Source of the DNA: Trichomonas tenax
Taxonomy: Eukaryota > Parabasalia > Trichomonadida > Trichomonadidae
Reading direction: 5' to 3'
Length of the DNA stretch: 11,185 nt
Assembly (NCBI GenBank): GCA_023091735.1
Contig: JALKBU010001428.1
Location: forward strand, 1-11,185
The notes under the pieces are model-generated. The model had not been told where the DNA came from. It did no database searches and was given only the letters and a program-made list of their open reading frames with translations. Made by a program: the position numbers and the translations under genes. This document shows positions 7,482 to 11,185 of this stretch, one piece after another; positions within the stretch are counted from its first letter, which is position 1; the number at the start of each line of letters is the position of its first letter.

Positions 7482-9296
7482 ATGAAGAAAACTCAGCGTG
7501 AACATGTTGAAGAGTTCGGTAGAATTGGAGCACTCTTCAATCGAGCTATAGCTTCGTCATCGCAGAGGGAAAAAGATGCGAATCTCGCAGAATTAAAGAA
7601 AACTTCTGTTGATGAAGTTCAAACTTTAGAGGAACAGATAATAACAAACGAGAAAAAACAAAAGGAATTGGATGAGCTCCGTAAAAACTACGAAATTCTG
7701 AAAAATCAACATGCAATTATGCTAAAAAATCAAAAATTATTAGATAAAATTCTTATTAAAAATGATAAAATCGATGTAAAAAAGATGTTAGACACTATTT
7801 CAGAGCTTGAAGGTGATATTCAGGCAATCAGTCAGCTTCAAAGACCAAATTTAGTAAAAAACGTATATTCGAAAAATGATAGGTCTGGAATTAGACTCTA
7901 TGATGTCAAACTTCAGAGAGTTGAAGAACTCATTTATGCTCTTAGAAAGCGTATTCTCGAAGTAGATAAGAATGAACAATATTCATCTACAATTCAGAAC
8001 GAGTTTGGAAACAATACAGGTCTTATTACGACATACAACAATCTGATGAAGGAGAATGAGATACTTAAACGCGAAGAATTCCAATGTTCACATGATTTAT
8101 TAACAAAACGAAGAAATATCACGAATATGATTGATCCTTCAATAAGAACGATGATAGTGTTCATGCAGCAAGAACTTGAGACTGAAATTAAAGCGATTAA
8201 AACAATGCATGAAAAAGATTATACAATCGATTACAACTCAATAGATACGATCTTAAACGACAAATATTTCAAACAGGAGCTTCCTCTAGAACACCCATCA
8301 AAGAAAATTAGTGCAATGACTGTCTCTTTGCAAAATGTACAAAAAGAACTTAAAGAATGCAAAGGAATTGATCAAACAATGTTAAAGAACACACACGACA
8401 ACGAGGCGAAAAACTTAGAGTTGATGGCCTATTTGCTTAATAAGTTAACAGGAATCTCACAAGCAGTTGATTCTGCATCAGACAGTGTTCAAGAGCTCAC
8501 AGCACAGCTTTTTGCAAAGAACAAAGAACTCAGGGAAGCAAAGCTCGAATATTATAAATTATTCGATCCTTACATGAATCTCTTGAATGCGCATGTCAAG
8601 CTGATGCAATGTCAACAAAAGAACTTAACTATTAATAACTCTTTGTCATCAGTGAGTTCTCTGATGTCTCTTAAAAATGATCATCTCAAGGAGTTCGTTG
8701 AAAATACAGTTTCTAACTATAAATTAACAGGAACGAGATCGCAAGCAAGACCAGGAAAGAAGCTCTCGGATGCACCGCATAACGAAACATCATCGAAATC
8801 TAAGTTATTGATCAAACTTCCTCCAAATCTTCAATTACCTCCATCAGCAGCAAAACCGCACTCATCGGTGACTTCAACAGTTACATCAACAAATCCTTCT
8901 CCAGCAGTGTCTACTGCAAATTCTGCGAAGATATCGAGAAACAATTCAATTGCAGGACCAATGGTGTTTAATGTGCCAAGAAAGCAGGATGAAGCGTTCT
9001 TTAATATGCTTTTGTCATCAATTTTAGCGGAGATAATGGCACCAATGCATTCAAGAGAGGCAAAGAGATGCACAAATGTTTGGACCAATCTTCATCAGAA
9101 TTTCATTGTTTCTATAGAAAATACAAACAGTGAGTTTGGCGAATATCTTCACAACACTATTGCTTCAATTCAACAATCAGCGCATGAAATATTAGTGAAA
9201 GAAAAATCCGAGTCCGAGGCTCAAACAGAAAATACAGAGCTTCTTGATGTAGAGATCCAAACGGAAGAAGCAAAGCCTCTCAAAGGTAAGAAATGA
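7482..9296 (+). CDS. Host 604-residue coiled-coil protein, function unknown
   Basis: An intact frame from ATG (MKKTQREHVEEFGRIGALFN) to TGA. Residues about 35-95 and 180-410 are rich in Glu, Lys, Leu and Gln with heptad spacing, so they are predicted coiled coil (for example NEKKQKELDELRKNYEILK). Residues about 415-495 form a Ser/Thr/Pro/Ala linker with basic patches. A second helical block (about 498-575) is followed by an acidic tail holding two QTE motifs (SEAQTENTE and VEIQTEE). There is no signal peptide or membrane helix. Such architecture suits a cytoskeletal, basal-body or scaffold protein, but no family is recognised. Codon use is mixed (CTT, CTC, ATC, GAG present), clearly less AT-biased than the Polinton genes. 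The start is the first ATG and has the GATCTAAA motif next to it. This is the only convincingly functional host gene here. Confidence 0.9.
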   Translation: MKKTQREHVEEFGRIGALFNRAIASSSQREKDANLAELKKTSVDEVQTLEEQIITNEKKQKELDELRKNYEILKNQHAIMLKNQKLLDKILIKNDKIDVKKMLDTISELEGDIQAISQLQRPNLVKNVYSKNDRSGIRLYDVKLQRVEELIYALRKRILEVDKNEQYSSTIQNEFGNNTGLITTYNNLMKENEILKREEFQCSHDLLTKRRNITNMIDPSIRTMIVFMQQELETEIKAIKTMHEKDYTIDYNSIDTILNDKYFKQELPLEHPSKKISAMTVSLQNVQKELKECKGIDQTMLKNTHDNEAKNLELMAYLLNKLTGISQAVDSASDSVQELTAQLFAKNKELREAKLEYYKLFDPYMNLLNAHVKLMQCQQKNLTINNSLSSVSSLMSLKNDHLKEFVENTVSNYKLTGTRSQARPGKKLSDAPHNETSSKSKLLIKLPPNLQLPPSAAKPHSSVTSTVTSTNPSPAVSTANSAKISRNNSIAGPMVFNVPRKQDEAFFNMLLSSILAEIMAPMHSREAKRCTNVWTNLHQNFIVSIENTNSEFGEYLHNTIASIQQSAHEILVKEKSESEAQTENTELLDVEIQTEEAKPLKGKK

Positions 9297-9323
9297 TTGT
9301 ATTTTAATTGTTGTCATTTGTAT

Positions 9324-9329
9324 AATAAA
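9324..9329 (+). promoter_or_regulatory. Candidate poly-A signal AATAAA after the coiled-coil gene
   Basis: AATAAA sits 28 bases after the TGA stop and is followed by a T-rich stretch. Trichomonad mRNAs are reported to use a TAAA-type signal very close to the stop, and this fits. Confidence 0.4.
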
Positions 9330-9674
9330 TTTTTCTTTTGTTGAAAGTTATGAGGACGTATTAATCATCACAAATTAAACAGGTTTGGAAATATTGAAAA
9401 TATCAAATTGCAGTTAGGTAATTTCGTAGGCTAAATAAGAACATTTCATGCTGGCATCGTGTAGATGCCATTAAGCCATGTTCACTTGAAATCTGATTTC
9501 TGGCTCACGATATGCTTTTAGTCATGCAGAAGGAAATAATATATACTGAATAGCATCAAAATTTACCTCTCATTCACATCTATATGAATGTTGGCTGCTC
9601 AACGCAGCATGGAAAGGCATATATCCAACTCTATTCTAGAAATTAATCATTTTGATTATATTTAATATTTTGAT

Positions 9675-9717
9675 TAAATTATCGACTCCTGTAAATTAAT
9701 GAGGAGTCGATAATTTA
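9675..9717. repeat. Perfect hairpin with 16-bp arms and 11-base loop
   Basis: TAAATTATCGACTCCT (9675-9690) is exactly complementary to AGGAGTCGATAATTTA (9702-9717), with loop GTAAATTAATG. The arms include the non-AT core CGACTCCT, so chance is less likely than for AT-only hairpins. It lies about 380 bp past the coiled-coil gene and just upstream of a GC palindrome and a gene remnant. Confidence 0.85.
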
Positions 9718-9724
9718 CATTTAT

Positions 9725-9736
9725 AGGCGCGCGCCT
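9725..9736. repeat. GC-rich palindrome AGGCGCGCGCCT
   Basis: A 12-base perfect palindrome, almost all G and C, in an AT-rich region and only seven bases after the hairpin. It contains GGCGCGCC-like cores and four CpG steps. Its function is unknown. Confidence 0.8.
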
Positions 9737-9738
9737 GA

Positions 9739-10071
9739 ATTCGATGCATAGCATACAAAATTCACAAATTCATTCCTAGGAAAAGGACACTTTCCCGAGC
9801 TGTGCGCTACACACACTTTTCTTTGTACCTGGATAAAAATCATAGCGATGTTGTCAAATTTCTTGAGAAAATTATGAATGACAAACAATTCTATGACTCA
9901 CCAGGATTTTGTGAAGCAAGCGAAGAACAAGATCAGTATAAGATCAAGGAGTACGAAAAGTTTTGGTATGTCAATGAAACATTTAAACAGTGGATCTCAG
10001 ACAAAGAGATTCGATGGTTAATAAACTACAGGACAGGAAAGATCAGCTCATTTTTCTCTGAATATTTTTAA
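9739..10071 (+). pseudogene. 3' remnant of an unrecognised host gene
   Basis: The frame is open from just after a TGA (9736-9738) to TAA at 10069, 110 codons, but the only ATG is internal (9874). The later part is protein-like and hydrophilic: KNHSDVVKFLEKIMNDKQ, then a Glu/Gln/Lys/Tyr-rich stretch, then YEKFWYVNETFKQWISDKE and a C-terminus KISSFFSEYF. It is rich in aromatic residues. Codon use resembles the coiled-coil host gene. AATAAA follows the stop by one base (10073-10078), as at real trichomonad 3' ends. I do not recognise the family. The best reading is a gene that lost its 5' part; a 65-residue protein from the internal ATG is the alternative. Confidence 0.4.
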
Positions 10072-11185
10072 GAATAAACGTAAGTGTTTCAACTCTCAAT
10101 TTTGGCCTCTGACTTATTTCAAGCGGCCAAACTACCAGATTGGTACCACAGTGTCACTTTTCAAGGCGCGAATCGGGTCTGCGATTTTAGCGAATTGGCC
10201 CATTTTTGGCAATTCGCTCATCCATAAATGAGTATAATTAAAATTTCTTTTGAAGCTCTACTTAACTAAATTTCGATCTCAGACTTACGTTATATCATAA
10301 TCAGCTACAATAACTGTCATTCTCTGCAGTTTCCCCAGCACAGAAGCGAGGTTGAGAAAGTGCGGCTAAAATTAGTTATTAATCGTCTTGCTGAACGAAT
10401 ACATTACATCCATACGTTAAGTGTGCCGATTAGTGGCTCTTTCTGGTCGAAATTTGTTTCAATGCATAATATTATGACAAATGTGATAGTTAAACAGATG
10501 TTCAAAAAATGATGCTATCGAGAATTGAGAAAACTCATTGAAAAATTAAGTGAGATGTTTAGAAATTATTTGGTCATCCAGTATCATTTTTTTACGACAC
10601 GTGCTCATACTCACATATATTATTCATATTAGCAAGCTCTATATCGCAGCACATTTATATGTATCGTTTATTAATCAATCAGAGAGAAATAGGCTCAACA
10701 AGATCTATCGTCTTTAATCGTAACAACTTTCACCTCTATTACATTGAATACTTCTATAGCATCGATTCCTACATTCTTACGGTCTCAATTTTTGACCTGT
10801 CAAATCAAAATGAACAAGAGAAGTCATAGCAATACATGGAAGTAGTGCTCCTTGTGGTGTATTTGCTGACCATGATATTTCTATCACTTTTACAATTTTC
10901 CCGCCAAATATTTTTATTAACATATGTTCTTGCTTCATATATAATATGTGTATATATTTTGAAAATAAACTGCTGAATTAAAATAACTCTAAGTCTCTAT
11001 TTCAATGAAAAAATGCAACAAAAGTATTTATGATCAAAAAAATTAAATAATCTTTTGGTAAAAAGGGTGAGATAAAGCTGAATGCGATGATGATAATATG
11101 ATGGCTTATCACCTGCATATGTATCCTATTAAATATCAATACCCAATCTGTTCATTTTTAGTAATCCTGATTTTATCTCGTTATT
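10072..11185. other. Gene-free right end
   Basis: No frame of useful length or protein-like composition is seen on either strand over 1.1 kb. No tRNA or rRNA is recognised. The first 250 bases are less AT-rich than the rest (for example GGTACCACAGTGTCAC near 10142-10157) and may be remnant sequence. The remainder is ordinary AT-rich intergenic DNA. Confidence 0.55.

Noticed and set aside
8831..9088. Minus-strand 85-codon frame inside the coiled-coil gene
   Set aside because: Antisense shadow of the Ser/Pro/Ala linker of the intact gene.
10100..10210. Possible tRNA-like segment near GATTGGTACCA
   Set aside because: No cloverleaf and no proper T-arm (GGTTCGA-type) sequence at the expected spacing.
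1..11185. CRISPR array or trichomonad-type introns
   Set aside because: No regularly spaced direct repeats were seen, and no ACTAACACACAG-type branch/3' splice motif was found in or near the genes.

Overview
The window looks like nuclear DNA of a parabasalid protist (a trichomonad such as Tritrichomonas or Trichomonas). It is AT-rich, has no recognisable introns in the genes, and carries pieces of two families that are strongly expanded in trichomonads: Myb-like DNA-binding proteins and secreted glycine-rich proteins with a GGGATDIR motif. In its middle lies a decayed piece of a Maverick/Polinton-type DNA virus-transposon, an element class known to be abundant in Trichomonas. The species assignment is inference from these families only.

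Layout. Positions 1-1883 hold no recognisable gene. This stretch contains a 32-base A tract (209-240) and a candidate TA-flanked non-autonomous transposon (556-1536) whose ends share an inverted motif around TATGGCCAAA. Positions 1884 to about 5650 are the Polinton-like fragment, with very AT-rich codon use and four genes. Two run leftward: a gene with a 17-residue repeat (1884-2288, two frameshifts) and a probable minor capsid/penton protein (2290-3018, one in-frame stop). They are divergent, across a 17-bp gap, from a 723-codon virion-fibre gene (3036-5207). That gene is a single reading frame interrupted by four stop codons. It is built like a phage tail fibre: a collagen-like stretch, three HTH-type fibre repeats, a tail-collar motif (YPIGSIY) and a His-rich tip. 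A convergent intact 138-residue gene (5204-5620) closes the fragment. No polymerase, integrase, packaging ATPase or protease is present, so this is a truncated, inactive copy.

Right of the element is the C-terminal part of a Myb-like protein (5697-6026), apparently cut at its 5' side near the element edge. Next come about 730 bases with little coding signal, then a decayed secreted glycine-rich protein (6758-7215, minus strand), and then the one clearly intact host gene, a 604-residue coiled-coil protein (7482-9296). Downstream are a perfect 16-bp hairpin and a GC-rich palindrome, followed by a short gene remnant (9739-10071). The last 1.1 kb has no gene that can be supported.

How the parts relate. 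The most informative unit is the capsid-vertex-like cluster: a penton-like protein beside a long fibre, and perhaps a second shaft-repeat protein. It suggests that this protist Polinton once made virions with receptor-binding fibres assembled from phage-like parts. The lesions that can be polarised in the fibre gene are mostly G-to-A or C-to-T changes, which hints at deamination-driven decay.
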